Assembly: GCA_963798075.1 (NCBI GenBank)
Contig: CAWCRU010000038.1
Span: forward strand, 1 to 64,000
Length of the DNA: 64,000 nt
Reading direction: 5' to 3'
From: DATAOG01 sp963798075
Lineage (GTDB): Bacteria; Pseudomonadota; Alphaproteobacteria; Geminicoccales; Geminicoccaceae
Position numbers and translations under genes: made by a program. Below are positions 9,569 through 19,922 of the stretch, piece by piece. The notes under the pieces were generated by a model. That model had not been told where the DNA came from. It was given only the letters and a program-made list of their open reading frames with translations, and did no database searches. Every line of letters starts with the position of its first letter. Positions within the stretch are counted from its first letter, which is position 1.

Positions 9569-10464
9569 CGCGCGTCCAGGACCAGCTGCTCGACCAGATC
9601 GGCAAAGCCGATGCCGGCATGAGCTGCCTGCTCCGGCACCAGTGAGATCGGGGTCATGCCGGGCTGGGTGTTGACCTCGAGCAGGTAGAGGCCGTCCGGG
9701 TCGCCGTCCTCGAGCCGGAAATCCGCCCGCGAGACGCCGCGGCAGCCGAGCAGGCGGTGGGCGGCCAGCGCCTGCTCGAGCGTGTGCCGGTAGAGCTCGG
9801 GTGTGAGCGGCGCCGGGATCAGGTGGACCGCCTCGTTGGCCGTGTATTTGGCGTGGTAGTCGAAGAAGCCGTGGTCGTGGCGGATCTCGGTGACCGCGAG
9901 CGCCCGGTCGCCGAGCACGCCCACGGTCAGCTCGCGGCCGGGGATGTAGCGCTCGACCAGGATCTCCGGGCCGTAGGGCCATTGGTTGCGGTCGATCGCC
10001 CGGTCGGACGGATCGCGCACGATCTTGACCCCGACGCTCGAGCCTTCCTGATTGGGTTTGACCACGTAGGGCAGCTCGAGCGGCGGGGCGCCGTTGCGGA
10101 GCGCGTCGACGGTCATGAGATGGCCCTCGGGGCAGCGCAGACCGGCGGCCTCGAACAGGCGCTTGGCCATGGCCTTGTTCATCGCCAGGCTTGACGCGAG
10201 CACGCCCGAGTGGCTGTAGGGAATGCCCATGATCTCGAGCAGGCCCTGGACGGTGCCGTCCTCGCCGAAGCGGCCGTGGAGCGCGTTGTAGACCACGTCC
10301 GGGCGGAGCTCGGCGAGCCGGGCCGCAAGGTCACGGCCGACGTCGATCGCGCTGACCCGCCAGCCCCGCTCCTGCAGGGCTTCGAGCGCCGCCTTGCCGC
10401 TCACCAGCGACACCTCGCGCTCGGCCGACCAGCCGCCCATCAGCACCACCACATGCCGGCTCAC
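9556..10464 (-). CDS. ddl: D-alanine--D-alanine ligase
   Basis: Ddl joins two D-alanines for the peptidoglycan precursor in the cytoplasm. The 302-residue ATP-grasp protein begins VSRHVVVLMGGWSAEREVSL, contains ALHGRFGEDGTVQGLLE (about 60-76), the KPNQEGSSVGV loop and the C-terminal metal site LEVNTQPGMT. The GTG start at 10464 overlaps the stop of the inserted GIY-YIG gene as GTGA and has GGAGG seven bases upstream. That arrangement would have coupled it directly to murB before the insertion. Confidence 0.96.
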   Translation of the reverse strand: MSRHVVVLMGGWSAEREVSLVSGKAALEALQERGWRVSAIDVGRDLAARLAELRPDVVYNALHGRFGEDGTVQGLLEIMGIPYSHSGVLASSLAMNKAMAKRLFEAAGLRCPEGHLMTVDALRNGAPPLELPYVVKPNQEGSSVGVKIVRDPSDRAIDRNQWPYGPEILVERYIPGRELTVGVLGDRALAVTEIRHDHGFFDYHAKYTANEAVHLIPAPLTPELYRHTLEQALAAHRLLGCRGVSRADFRLEDGDPDGLYLLEVNTQPGMTPISLVPEQAAHAGIGFADLVEQLVLDARCDA

Positions 10465-10476
10465 GCCGCGGCCTCC
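10461..10476. repeat. 16-bp direct repeat, copy at the GIY-YIG/ddl junction
   Basis: TCACGCCGCGGCCTCC on the plus strand is identical to 11378-11393. Read on the minus strand it supplies a GGAGG ribosome binding site, the stop codon of the upstream gene and the GTG start of the next one. The two copies begin 917 bp apart and bound the inserted gene. Confidence 0.9.
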
Positions 10477-11381
10477 ATATTGTCGCGACTGAGCTGTTCG
10501 GCTTCCCATTGTTTGTAAGTCTTACCCTGGCCTTGCACCCTCCATTCAGTGGTGCCGTTCGACGGACGGCCATTTACGACGGCGGCAGCGGCGCTCGGAC
10601 TCTTGAAGGCATAGTTTTCGCGGAACACGCGGTTGGCACCCTGCTCGGCAAGGATACCCATCCTGACAAGCTCGGCGTAGAGCTGGCCGTAGCCCGTAGT
10701 CTCCCATCTACGGCTCTCCCAAGCGTGTCGCGCGATCGATCCCGCCTGCACGACGAACTCGCCATTCTCCAACCTCGCCGTCGCGCGAATACCGTGCTTG
10801 GGCGTCTGCAGCTCAAAAATAGGCGCGATCGACGCCACGACGGGGTGATCGGCGACCTGTGAGACAGGCCGCGTGTTCTTGAGGAAGCTGTCAATCCGAA
10901 GAGCTGGCAAGACCATCAGGATGTACTCGAGGAAAGCCTCCATGTTCGCCCGTGCCGCCTCTGACAAGCCGGATCGGCTCGGCGTGTTGCCATTTTCGAG
11001 GACGATCTTGCCAACTGCGCGCGCTTCTTCGATCAAACGGGCTTCCAGATACTTCACATGGGCCTTGTTAAGGTTGTTGGCCGCTGATGTAACCAGAATT
11101 GCGACATTCCACCAGTCTTTCCTACTGTCGTGGTTCCGGATGCGGTCGCTGACATCTTCGGCCTCGCCGATGTAGGCGAGCGGCTCGCCTTCTCTCTCTC
11201 CGAACAACAGATAAACGCCGGTATAGCGTGCCTCCTTACGCTTGAGGGCTTCGCTGATCTGCGTTCGCGGTGTCATCAGGACGTGGCCGGTCCAGTTAAA
11301 CACCTCCGCCGTCAGCATCCCATCCGGTCTGCCGTCGATGAAAAAGAGTTCGAGCGACCGCCCGCCGGATCCAGTCGTCAC
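10461..11381 (-). CDS. GIY-YIG nuclease family protein with C-terminal DUF4357, inserted between murB and ddl
   Basis: The 306-residue protein has a GIY-YIG domain: GVYLL at residues 55-59, YIG at 70-72, the catalytic arginine region DRIRNH at about 79-84, the metal-binding glutamate in YLEARLIEE at about 113, and an asparagine in ENGNTP at about 132. The C-terminal 90 residues match DUF4357 (ESRRWETTGYGQLY, then SPSAAAAVVNGRPSNG and YKQWEAEQL). Such proteins are probably DNA nucleases, but their biological role is unsettled. The GTG start at 11381 overlaps the murB stop, and its own stop overlaps the ddl GTG. Its sequence is visibly poorer in G+C than the dcw genes, and it is not part of any standard dcw cluster. 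Perfect 16-bp repeats bound it. Horizontal insertion is inferred. Confidence 0.9.
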   Translation of the reverse strand: MTTGSGGRSLELFFIDGRPDGMLTAEVFNWTGHVLMTPRTQISEALKRKEARYTGVYLLFGEREGEPLAYIGEAEDVSDRIRNHDSRKDWWNVAILVTSAANNLNKAHVKYLEARLIEEARAVGKIVLENGNTPSRSGLSEAARANMEAFLEYILMVLPALRIDSFLKNTRPVSQVADHPVVASIAPIFELQTPKHGIRATARLENGEFVVQAGSIARHAWESRRWETTGYGQLYAELVRMGILAEQGANRVFRENYAFKSPSAAAAVVNGRPSNGTTEWRVQGQGKTYKQWEAEQLSRDNMEAAA

Positions 11382-11393
11382 GCCGCGGCCTCC
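11378..11393. repeat. 16-bp direct repeat, copy at the murB/GIY-YIG junction
   Basis: Identical to 10461-10476. On the minus strand it encodes the last residues and stop of MurB and the GTG start of the GIY-YIG gene. Confidence 0.9.
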
Positions 11394-12327
11394 CAGTCGT
11401 CGGTCGAGCGGTCCGAGGCCGGGCGGCCGACCCGGTCGATCTCCCATTCGAGGCGGATGCCGCTCTGCTCCTCGACCCGGGCGCGCACCTGCTCGCCCAG
11501 CTCCTCGAGCTCCGCGGCCAGCGCGCCGCCACCGTTGATCAGGAAGTTGCAGTGCTTGTCCGAGACCATCGCCCGGCCGTGGCGAAGGCCGCGGCAGCCG
11601 GCCGCGTCGATCAGCTGCCAGGCCCTGGGTCCGGCCGGGTCCCTGCCGCCCGGGTTCTTGAAGGTGCTGCCGCCGGTTGCGACGTGGAGCGGCTGGTTCG
11701 CCTCGCGCTCGGCCTTGATGGCGCGCATCCGCGCCTCGATCGCCGGCGGCTCGCCGGGAACGGCCCGCAGCACCGCGCCGGTCACGATCCAGCCCGCCGG
11801 CAGGTCCGAATGCCGGTAGGCAAAGCCGAGCTCGGCTGGCCCGAGCTCGTGGCGCCGGCCTTTTGGGTCGAGCGCGACGACCCGCTCGACGATCTCCGCG
11901 GTCTCGCCGCCGAAAGCGCCCGCGTTCATCCGCACGGCGCCGCCGAGCGTGCCGGGAATGCCGATCAGGAACTCGAGCCCGGAAAGGCCCGCCTTCATCG
12001 CCTGGATCGCAATCATCCGATCGGTGGCGCCGGCGCCGACCCAGAGGCGGTCGTCGTCGATGTCGACCTCGGCCAAGGGGCCGGCGAAGCGCAGCACGAC
12101 GCCCCTGATGCCGCCGTCGCGGACCAAAAGGTTGGAGGCGACGCCGATCGGCGTCACCGGCACCTCGGCGGGCTTGCCCTTCAGGAAAGCCGCGAGGTCG
12201 GCGGCATCGGCCGGCTGGAATACGACCTCGGCCGGCCCGCCGACCCGGAGCCAGGTGCGGGGAGCCATCGGCACAGATGCCCGCAAGCGGCCACGCACCG
12301 GCGGCAGGGCGGACAAGAGATCGCCGC

Positions 12328-12331
<4 letters not shown>
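11378..12331 (-). CDS. murB: UDP-N-acetylenolpyruvoylglucosamine reductase MurB
   Basis: MurB reduces UDP-GlcNAc-enolpyruvate to UDP-MurNAc with NADPH and FAD. The 317-residue protein shows the FAD-binding region TWLRVGGPAEVVF (about 26-38), the GLEFLIGIPGTLGGAVRMNAGAF core, the catalytic serine in ATGGSTFKNPGG and HCNFLINGGGA near the end, the type I layout. The start is a GTG at 12331 overlapping the murC stop as GTGA behind GGAGG. Its 3' end is intact despite the gene inserted directly after it. Confidence 0.96.
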
Positions 12332-13751
<1,420 letters not shown>

Positions 13752-13755
<4 letters not shown>

Positions 13756-14870
13756 GCCAGCGCCTCGCGGTGGAGATTGGCGACCGAAGGGGAGAGCAAG
13801 GACAGGGTTGCATCCGCGAGCGCCAGGGCCGCATCCGGCCGGCCCAGCGCATAGGCCCGGCGCGCCATCAGCTCGAGCTGCCCCGGCTGCTCGAGACAGA
13901 TCTTGAGCTTCGCCGCCAGGCTCCCGGCGTTGAAGTCGGCCTCCTCGAGCAGCCAAGCGGCCCCCGCCTCGGTCAGTGCCGCCGCGTTGGCGCGTTGATG
14001 GTCGTCGGCGGCCAGAAGATAGGGCACCAGCAGCGACGGCCGGCCGAGCACCAGGAACTCGGCGACGCTGGAGGCGCCGGAGCGCGAGATCACCAGATGC
14101 GCCCGCGCCAGCCGGACCGGCAGATCGTCGAAGAAAGGCCGGAGCTCGGCCGCGAAGCCAAGGGCGGCGTACGCGTTGGCGACCCGCTCGAGATCCTCCG
14201 GACGGCACTGCTGGGTGAGGCGGATGCGGGCGCGCTCTTGCTCGGTCAGGGTGGCAAGGGCCGCCGGCAGGACCTGGCTCAGGATGCGCGCGCCCTGGCT
14301 GCCGCCCACCACCAGCAGCTGGAGCGGACCGCCCGGCGCGGGTGGAGCGTAGGCCCGGTCGCGCCAGGCCACGACCTCGGCGCGAACCGGATTGCCGGTG
14401 ACCAGCCTTCGCGCCTTGGTCGCCCCGGCCGCGCCTCGCGTCTCGGCAAAGGTCAGCGCGAGCACCCGCGCCTTACGCGCGATCAGGCGGTTGGCGCGGC
14501 CGAGCACGGCGTTCTGCTCGTGGACCAGGATCGGAATGCCGAGCAGCCGGGCGGCGAGGCCGATCGGCACCGCCGCATAGCCGCCGAACGCGGCGAGCGC
14601 TGCCGGTCGCCGCCGGCGGAGGAGAGCCAGCGTCTGGACCAGCCCGAGGCCGAGCCGCGCGAGGCCTGCAAGACGCCGCAGCGGGCGGCCGGACAGGCTA
14701 CCCGCCTGGATCACGTAGTGGACGAGCCCGGACCCGACGTAGCGGGCGCCGCGGGCATCGCACAGCAGGACCACCTCCTGGCCGCGCGCCTGGAGCTCGC
14801 GGGTCAGCGCCAGCGCCGGGAACATGTGGCCGCCGGTGCCGCCCGTGCCGATCACGATCGGGCGGCTCAT
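13752..14870 (-). CDS. murG: UDP-GlcNAc:lipid I GlcNAc transferase MurG
   Basis: MurG converts lipid I to lipid II at the cytoplasmic face of the inner membrane. The 372-residue GT28 protein has the glycine-rich loop GTGGTGGHMFPALAL near residue 8, the second loop GGSQGAR at about 190, and ISRSGASSVAEFLVLGRPSLLVPYP-like donor-binding sequence near 270 with PSLLVPYLLAADDHQ. Both ends overlap neighbours (murC and ftsW) by 4 nt, so it is part of the coupled operon. Confidence 0.97.
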
Positions 14871-16042
14871 GGCAGCACCTCACCGCCCGCCCGCCGCCGG
14901 ATCGGCGCCTTACTGCCCGGCTGTCGCCGGACCCCGGCCTCGCTACCCGGTCGCCGCCGCGTCAGGGCCAGGAACATGCCCATGCCGAGTGCCAGGGCGC
15001 AGAGCGAGGAGCCGCCGTAGCTGATGAACGGCAGGGTCATGCCGGTCGCCGGCAGCAGCCTGAGATTGACCCCCATGTTGATGATCGCCTGGAGGCCGAA
15101 GTGCGCGAGCAGGCCGGCCGCCGCGAGCAGGGCGAAGCGGTCGCTGACCAGCCCGGTCCGGCGCAGGCCGCGCAGCAGGACGAAGGCGAACAGACCGAGC
15201 AGGGCGAGGCAGGCGATCAACCCGTACTCCTCCGCGATGACGGCGAAGACGAAGTCGCTATGAGCGTCGGGCAAGGCATATTTGACCGTGCCCTCGCCCG
15301 GGCCGCTGCCGAACCAGGCCGCTCCCTGGACCGCCTCGAGTGCCAGGCCGACCTGGAAATGATCGCCGGCGCCCGGATCGAAGAATCGGTCAAAGCGCTG
15401 GGTCACGTGCGGGAAGAACAGGTAGGTCTGCCAGAGACCGAGGCCGCCGGTCGCCACCAGGCCGACGACCAGCAGCCAGGGCAGGCCGGCAAGGAACAGC
15501 TGCAGCCCGACCAGGCAGGCGACCATCAGCGCCATGCTGACGTCCGGCTGGCTGAGCAAAAGGACCAGTGCCAGCGCCGTCAGGAGCAGGCCGGGGAGCG
15601 CGTTGCGCAGGCCCTCTGCCTGGGCCAGCATGCCCGCGACCACGATCACGAGCGCGGGCTTCATGAACTCGCCCGGCTGCACCACCAGCCCGGCGATCGG
15701 CAACCAGCGCCGGGCACCCTTGATCTCCGGCCCGAACACAAGGGTCAGCACGAGCAGCACCAAGGTCAGGGCCAACAGCCCGACGGCCAGGCGATGGACG
15801 CCCTTGGGCGAGAGCAGCGAGCTGCCGAGCAGCAGGAGCGTCGCGGGCAGCAGGTACATCGCGTGGCGGCCGACGAAATAGAGCGGCGGCAGGCCGAGGC
15901 GGGCGGCGACCGGCGGGCTGGATGCGAGCACGAACACGAGGCCGCTGACAGCGAGCAGGCCGAGGCCGGCGAGCAGCGGCCGGTCGACGGTCCACCACCA
16001 GCGGCCCAGCAGCCCGCGCTGGGTGCGGCTGAAGGGCGTCAT
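14867..16042 (-). CDS. ftsW: Lipid II polymerase FtsW (SEDS family)
   Basis: FtsW is the septal SEDS glycosyltransferase that works with FtsI. The 391-residue protein has about ten transmembrane segments. It shows the SEDS landmarks KGARRWLPIAGLVVQPGEF (about 110-128), LLSQPDVSMALMV with the catalytic-loop context, and the C-terminal GMTLPFISYGGSS. The C-terminal tail is rich in arginine (RRRPGSEAGVRRQPGSK). The ATG at 16042 overlaps the murD stop as ATGA; a longer upstream frame lacks support. Confidence 0.96.
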   Translation of the reverse strand: MTPFSRTQRGLLGRWWWTVDRPLLAGLGLLAVSGLVFVLASSPPVAARLGLPPLYFVGRHAMYLLPATLLLLGSSLLSPKGVHRLAVGLLALTLVLLVLTLVFGPEIKGARRWLPIAGLVVQPGEFMKPALVIVVAGMLAQAEGLRNALPGLLLTALALVLLLSQPDVSMALMVACLVGLQLFLAGLPWLLVVGLVATGGLGLWQTYLFFPHVTQRFDRFFDPGAGDHFQVGLALEAVQGAAWFGSGPGEGTVKYALPDAHSDFVFAVIAEEYGLIACLALLGLFAFVLLRGLRRTGLVSDRFALLAAAGLLAHFGLQAIINMGVNLRLLPATGMTLPFISYGGSSLCALALGMGMFLALTRRRPGSEAGVRRQPGSKAPIRRRAGGEVLP

Positions 16043-17439
16043 CCTCCGGCCTCCAGCGCGCGGGGCGCGGTGAGCCCGGCGACCAGCGCCTTGAAGGCGT
16101 CGCCCCGGGCCTCGAAGTCGGCGAACTGATCGAACGAGGCGCAGGCCGGGGCCAGCAGGACCACGGCGCTCTCCTTTGGATCGCGGGTGGCGGCGGCCGC
16201 CGCCTGCCCGACCGCGGTCGCGAGATCGCCGCTTTGCGTGCACGCTACCCGGGACGAAAACGCCTCCTCGAAGCTGCCGGCCGCCTCGCCGATCAGATAG
16301 GCGTGGCGCACCCGCTCGAGCCAGGGCAGTAGCGGCTCCAGGCTTGCCTGCTTGGGCCGGCCGCCGGCGATCCAGTAGATCCGCTCGAAGCTCGCGAGCG
16401 CGCGGGCCGCTGCCTCGGGGTTGGTCGCTTTGCTGTCGTTGACGAACTGCACGCCGGCGACGGCCCCGACCGTCTCCATCCGATGCGCGAGGCCCTGGAA
16501 CCGGCAGAGGCCCGCAGCCGCGCTCGCAGGCTCGACCCCGAGGACGCGCACCGTGGCATAGGCCGCGGCCGCGTTCTGCCAGTTGTGCGCGCCGCGCAGG
16601 CTCGCGATCGGCCGCAGATCGGCGACGAACTGAGCGACCGGCCCGAGGGCGTCGTACAGCCGGCCATCGGTGACGAACACCCCATGGTCGAGGCTGCGCC
16701 CGACCGCGACCGGCAGGACGCGACGCTGCCGTTCGGTCCGCAGCTGGTCGAACAGGCTTTGGCAATGCGCATCGTCGACGCCGATGACCGCCCAGTCGGT
16801 GGCCCGCTGGTTGTGCACAATCCGGCCCTTGGCGCGCAGATAGCCGCTCATGCCGCCGTGTCGCTCGAGATGGTCCGCGCTCAGGTTCAGGATCACCGCC
16901 ACGCTGCAGCTCAGATGCTCGCTCAGATCCAGCTGGTACGACGAGAGTTCCAAGACATAGATGTCTTCAGGGGGTTTAGGCAATAGATCTAGTACCGGCA
17001 AGCCGATATTGCCGCCCACCTGCGCGCCGATGCCGGCGTGGCGCAGGAGCGCGCCGACCAGGGTCGTGGTGGTCGACTTGCCATTGGTGCCGGTGATCCC
17101 GACGATCCGTCGCTCGGGGTCGCTCTCGACCAGCAGCTCGAGGTCGCCGACGACCGCGACCCCGGCCTCCCGGGCGCGCTCGACCAGCCGGTGCGGGCGC
17201 GGATGATGCAAGGGAATCCCCGGGCTCAGCACCAGCCGATCGACGCGCGCCCAGTTGCAGAGCTCGAGGTCGACGATCGGCAAGCCCGCGGCCGCCGCCT
17301 CGGCGCGCCGTTCGGGCGCATCGTCCCAGGCCCAGACCCGGGCACCGCTCGCGAGCAGCGCCCGCCCCGCCGAGCGGCCGGAGCGGCCGAGCCCGAGCAC
17401 GGCCAGGGTCTTGTCTCGCATCGCGGGCAAAGGGATCAT
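16039..17439 (-). CDS. murD: UDP-N-acetylmuramoylalanine--D-glutamate ligase MurD
   Basis: MurD adds D-glutamate to UDP-MurNAc-L-Ala. The 466-residue protein has the N-terminal nucleotide-fold motif LAVLGLGRSGRSAGRAL, the ATP loop GITGTNGKSTTTTL (about 113-126), the middle motif NLSADHLERHGG and NDSKATNPEAAARAL of the C-terminal domain. It follows mraY by 6 nt. MKDKT-like internal starts exist (MRDKTLAV at residue 7), so the true start may be 18 nt later. Confidence 0.96.
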   Translation of the reverse strand: MIPLPAMRDKTLAVLGLGRSGRSAGRALLASGARVWAWDDAPERRAEAAAAGLPIVDLELCNWARVDRLVLSPGIPLHHPRPHRLVERAREAGVAVVGDLELLVESDPERRIVGITGTNGKSTTTTLVGALLRHAGIGAQVGGNIGLPVLDLLPKPPEDIYVLELSSYQLDLSEHLSCSVAVILNLSADHLERHGGMSGYLRAKGRIVHNQRATDWAVIGVDDAHCQSLFDQLRTERQRRVLPVAVGRSLDHGVFVTDGRLYDALGPVAQFVADLRPIASLRGAHNWQNAAAAYATVRVLGVEPASAAAGLCRFQGLAHRMETVGAVAGVQFVNDSKATNPEAAARALASFERIYWIAGGRPKQASLEPLLPWLERVRHAYLIGEAAGSFEEAFSSRVACTQSGDLATAVGQAAAAATRDPKESAVVLLAPACASFDQFADFEARGDAFKALVAGLTAPRALEAGG

Positions 17440-17445
17440 CGAGGG

Positions 17446-18534
17446 TCAGCGCAGCTTGAGGGTCGAGAGGCCGATCAGCGCCAGGATCATGGCGATGATC
17501 CAAAAGCGGATCACGATGGTCGGCTCCTGCCAGCCCTTCTGCTCGAAGTGATGATGGAGGGGCGCCATCCGGAACACCCGCTTGCCGGTCAGCTTGAACG
17601 AGGCGACCTGGACGATCACCGAGATCGTCTCGAGCACGAAAAGGCCGCCGACCAGCGCGAACACGAGCTCATGCTTGGTGATCACCGCGACCGCGCCCAG
17701 CGCCCCGCCCGAGGCGAGCGAGCCGGTGTCGCCCATGAACACCATCGCCGGCGGGGCGTTGAACCAGAGGAAGCCGAGCGAGGCCCCGACCATCGCGCCG
17801 CAGAACACCGCGAGCTCGCCCGCCCCCGGCACGAACGGGATGCCGAGATAGTTCGCGAAGATCGCGTTGCCGACCAGATACGCGATGAGCGCAAAGCAGG
17901 CGGCGACGATCATGGTCGGCACGATCGCCAGGCCATCGAGGCCGTCGGTTAGGTTGACCGCGTTCGAGGCGCCGACCATGACCAGCATGGCAAACGGGAA
18001 GAACAGCAGGCCGAGCGGCACCAGCAGGCCCTTGAAGAACGGCAGAGCGAGGCCGGTCGCGAGCGGCTGGCGGGTGATCCAGGTGATCAGCACGGCCGCG
18101 ATCAGCGCCACCAGGCATTGGCCGAGGAACTTGGTGCGCGCGGCGAGGCCGCCGCTCGAGCGCTTGGTGAGCTTCAGGTAGTCGTCGGCGAGGCCGATGC
18201 CGCCGAAGCCGAGCGTGATCATCAGGACCACCCAGACGTAGCCGCTCGTGAGGTCGGCCCAGAGCAGGGTCGCGAGCGTGAGGGCGAGCAGGATCAGCGT
18301 GCCGCCCATGGTCGGCGTGCCCTGCTTGGTCAGGATGTGCGAGGCCGGGCCGTCCGGGCGAATCGGCTGGCCCTGGCCCTGGCGGATCCGCAGCCAGCGG
18401 ATCAGGCCGGGACCGACCACGAAGCTGATGACCAGCGCGGTCAGGACGGCACCGCCGGTCCTGAAGGTCAGATAGCGGAACAGGTTGAACAGACCGAACT
18501 GGTCGGCGAGCGGGAACAGAAGGTTGAACAGCAT
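17446..18534 (-). CDS. mraY: Phospho-N-acetylmuramoyl-pentapeptide-transferase MraY
   Basis: MraY makes lipid I from UDP-MurNAc-pentapeptide and undecaprenyl phosphate in the inner membrane. The 362-residue protein has about ten transmembrane helices. It carries GTPTMGGTLILLA, the aspartate pair in FGGIGLADDYLKL, NAVNLTDGLDGLA, MGDTGSLASGGALG and the C-terminal APLHHHFEQKGW. The length is typical. The ATG at 18534 lies 8 nt after the murF stop. Confidence 0.97.
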   Translation of the reverse strand: MLFNLLFPLADQFGLFNLFRYLTFRTGGAVLTALVISFVVGPGLIRWLRIRQGQGQPIRPDGPASHILTKQGTPTMGGTLILLALTLATLLWADLTSGYVWVVLMITLGFGGIGLADDYLKLTKRSSGGLAARTKFLGQCLVALIAAVLITWITRQPLATGLALPFFKGLLVPLGLLFFPFAMLVMVGASNAVNLTDGLDGLAIVPTMIVAACFALIAYLVGNAIFANYLGIPFVPGAGELAVFCGAMVGASLGFLWFNAPPAMVFMGDTGSLASGGALGAVAVITKHELVFALVGGLFVLETISVIVQVASFKLTGKRVFRMAPLHHHFEQKGWQEPTIVIRFWIIAMILALIGLSTLKLR

Positions 18535-18542
18535 GATCGGCC

Positions 18543-19922
18543 TCAGCCCGCGACCGCTGCCGCATCGGCGAGCAGCGCCTCGACCAGGCGGCCCATGCCG
18601 ATCCCGAGTGAGCCCTTGATCAGGAGCGTGTCGCCCGGCTGCAGCTCGGCGTCCAGGATCGGCAGCAGCTCGGCGGCACTGTCGACGTGCGGCCCGCGCA
18701 CCGCCGCCGGCAGAGCGGCGTGCAGATGGCGCATCGCCGTGCCGACCGTGAACACCCGGTCGACGCCCGCGACCGCGCCGGCCAGCGTCGCATGCAGGGC
18801 CGGCGTCTGCTCGCCCAGCTCCAGCATGTCGCCGAGCGCTGCAAGCCTCCGGCCGGGGGCAGTCTCGAGCAGGGCGAGGGCTGCCCGCATCGAGGCGGGA
18901 TTGGCGTTGTAGCTCTCGTCGATCAGGGTGGCCCCGCGCGCCAGCCGGTGGCGTTGGCCGCGGCCCTTCGGCGGCCGGACATCGGCGAGTGCTCGCGCCG
19001 CCGCCGCGGGGTCGGCGCCGAGCGCCATGACGCAGGCGAGCACGCCCAGGCTGTTGCCGACCCAATGCCGCCCGGGCGCCCCGATCCGGAACGCCAGCTC
19101 GGCGCCACCGACGCTTGCGATCACCTCGCTGCCGCCGGCATCGAGCCTGGCCTCGCTCAGGCGGACGGCGGCGCCGGCCTCGCTGCCGAAGCCGATCACG
19201 CGCTCGCAGCCGGCGGCGCGCGCGAGCTCGATCAGCTGTGGCGTATGGGGATCGTCGAGGTTCAGGACCGCGATGCCGCCCGGCTCCAGGCCCTCGAAGA
19301 TCTCGCCCTTGGCCGCCGCGATCGCCTCGACTGAGGGGAAGAAGCCGAGATGGGCGGGCGCAATCGCCGTGATCATCGCGACCTGCGGCCGGACCAGGCG
19401 GGCAAGTGCGGAAATCTCGCCCGGGGCGTTCATGCCGACCTCGTAGAGGCCGTAGACCGTATCCTGGGGTTGGCGCGCGAGCGACAGCGGCACGCCCCAG
19501 TGATTGTTGAAGCTGGCGGCGCTCGCGTGGGTTCTTGCCTGCCGCGCGAGGACCAGGCGGAGCGCCTCCTTGGTGCCGGTCTTGCCGACGCTGCCGGTGA
19601 TCGCGGCGAGCCGGGCCCGGCTTCTCGCCCGCGCGGCATGGCCGAGCGCAGTCAGGGCCGCCAGGGTGTCCGAGACCACGAGCAGCCTGGCATCGGCCGT
19701 GATCCCATCGGGGATGCGATCGATCAGCGCCGCGGCACCTTTGGCCAGCGCCGCGGCGACAAAGCCGTGAGCGTCATGGTTGGGGCCGCGCAGCGCGATG
19801 AAGAGCTCGCCCGGCTGGACGGTTCGGGAATCGATCGCGACGCCCGTGACCGACCAGTCGCCGCTGGCGCGGCCGCCGGTCGCAGCGGCAAGCTCGGCGG
19901 CGGTCCAGAGGGTCTCGCTCAT
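18543..19922 (-). CDS. murF: UDP-MurNAc-tripeptide--D-alanyl-D-alanine ligase MurF
   Basis: MurF attaches D-Ala-D-Ala to the UDP-MurNAc-tripeptide. The 459-residue protein has the N-terminal substrate domain with GVAIDSRTVQPGELFIAL, the ATP loop ITGSVGKTGTKEALR at about 110, NNHWGVPLSLAR, and in the last domain LIDESYNANPASMRAAL. The ATG at 19922 overlaps the murE stop as ATGA. It is intact. Confidence 0.97.
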   Translation of the reverse strand: MSETLWTAAELAAATGGRASGDWSVTGVAIDSRTVQPGELFIALRGPNHDAHGFVAAALAKGAAALIDRIPDGITADARLLVVSDTLAALTALGHAARARSRARLAAITGSVGKTGTKEALRLVLARQARTHASAASFNNHWGVPLSLARQPQDTVYGLYEVGMNAPGEISALARLVRPQVAMITAIAPAHLGFFPSVEAIAAAKGEIFEGLEPGGIAVLNLDDPHTPQLIELARAAGCERVIGFGSEAGAAVRLSEARLDAGGSEVIASVGGAELAFRIGAPGRHWVGNSLGVLACVMALGADPAAAARALADVRPPKGRGQRHRLARGATLIDESYNANPASMRAALALLETAPGRRLAALGDMLELGEQTPALHATLAGAVAGVDRVFTVGTAMRHLHAALPAAVRGPHVDSAAELLPILDAELQPGDTLLIKGSLGIGMGRLVEALLADAAAVAG

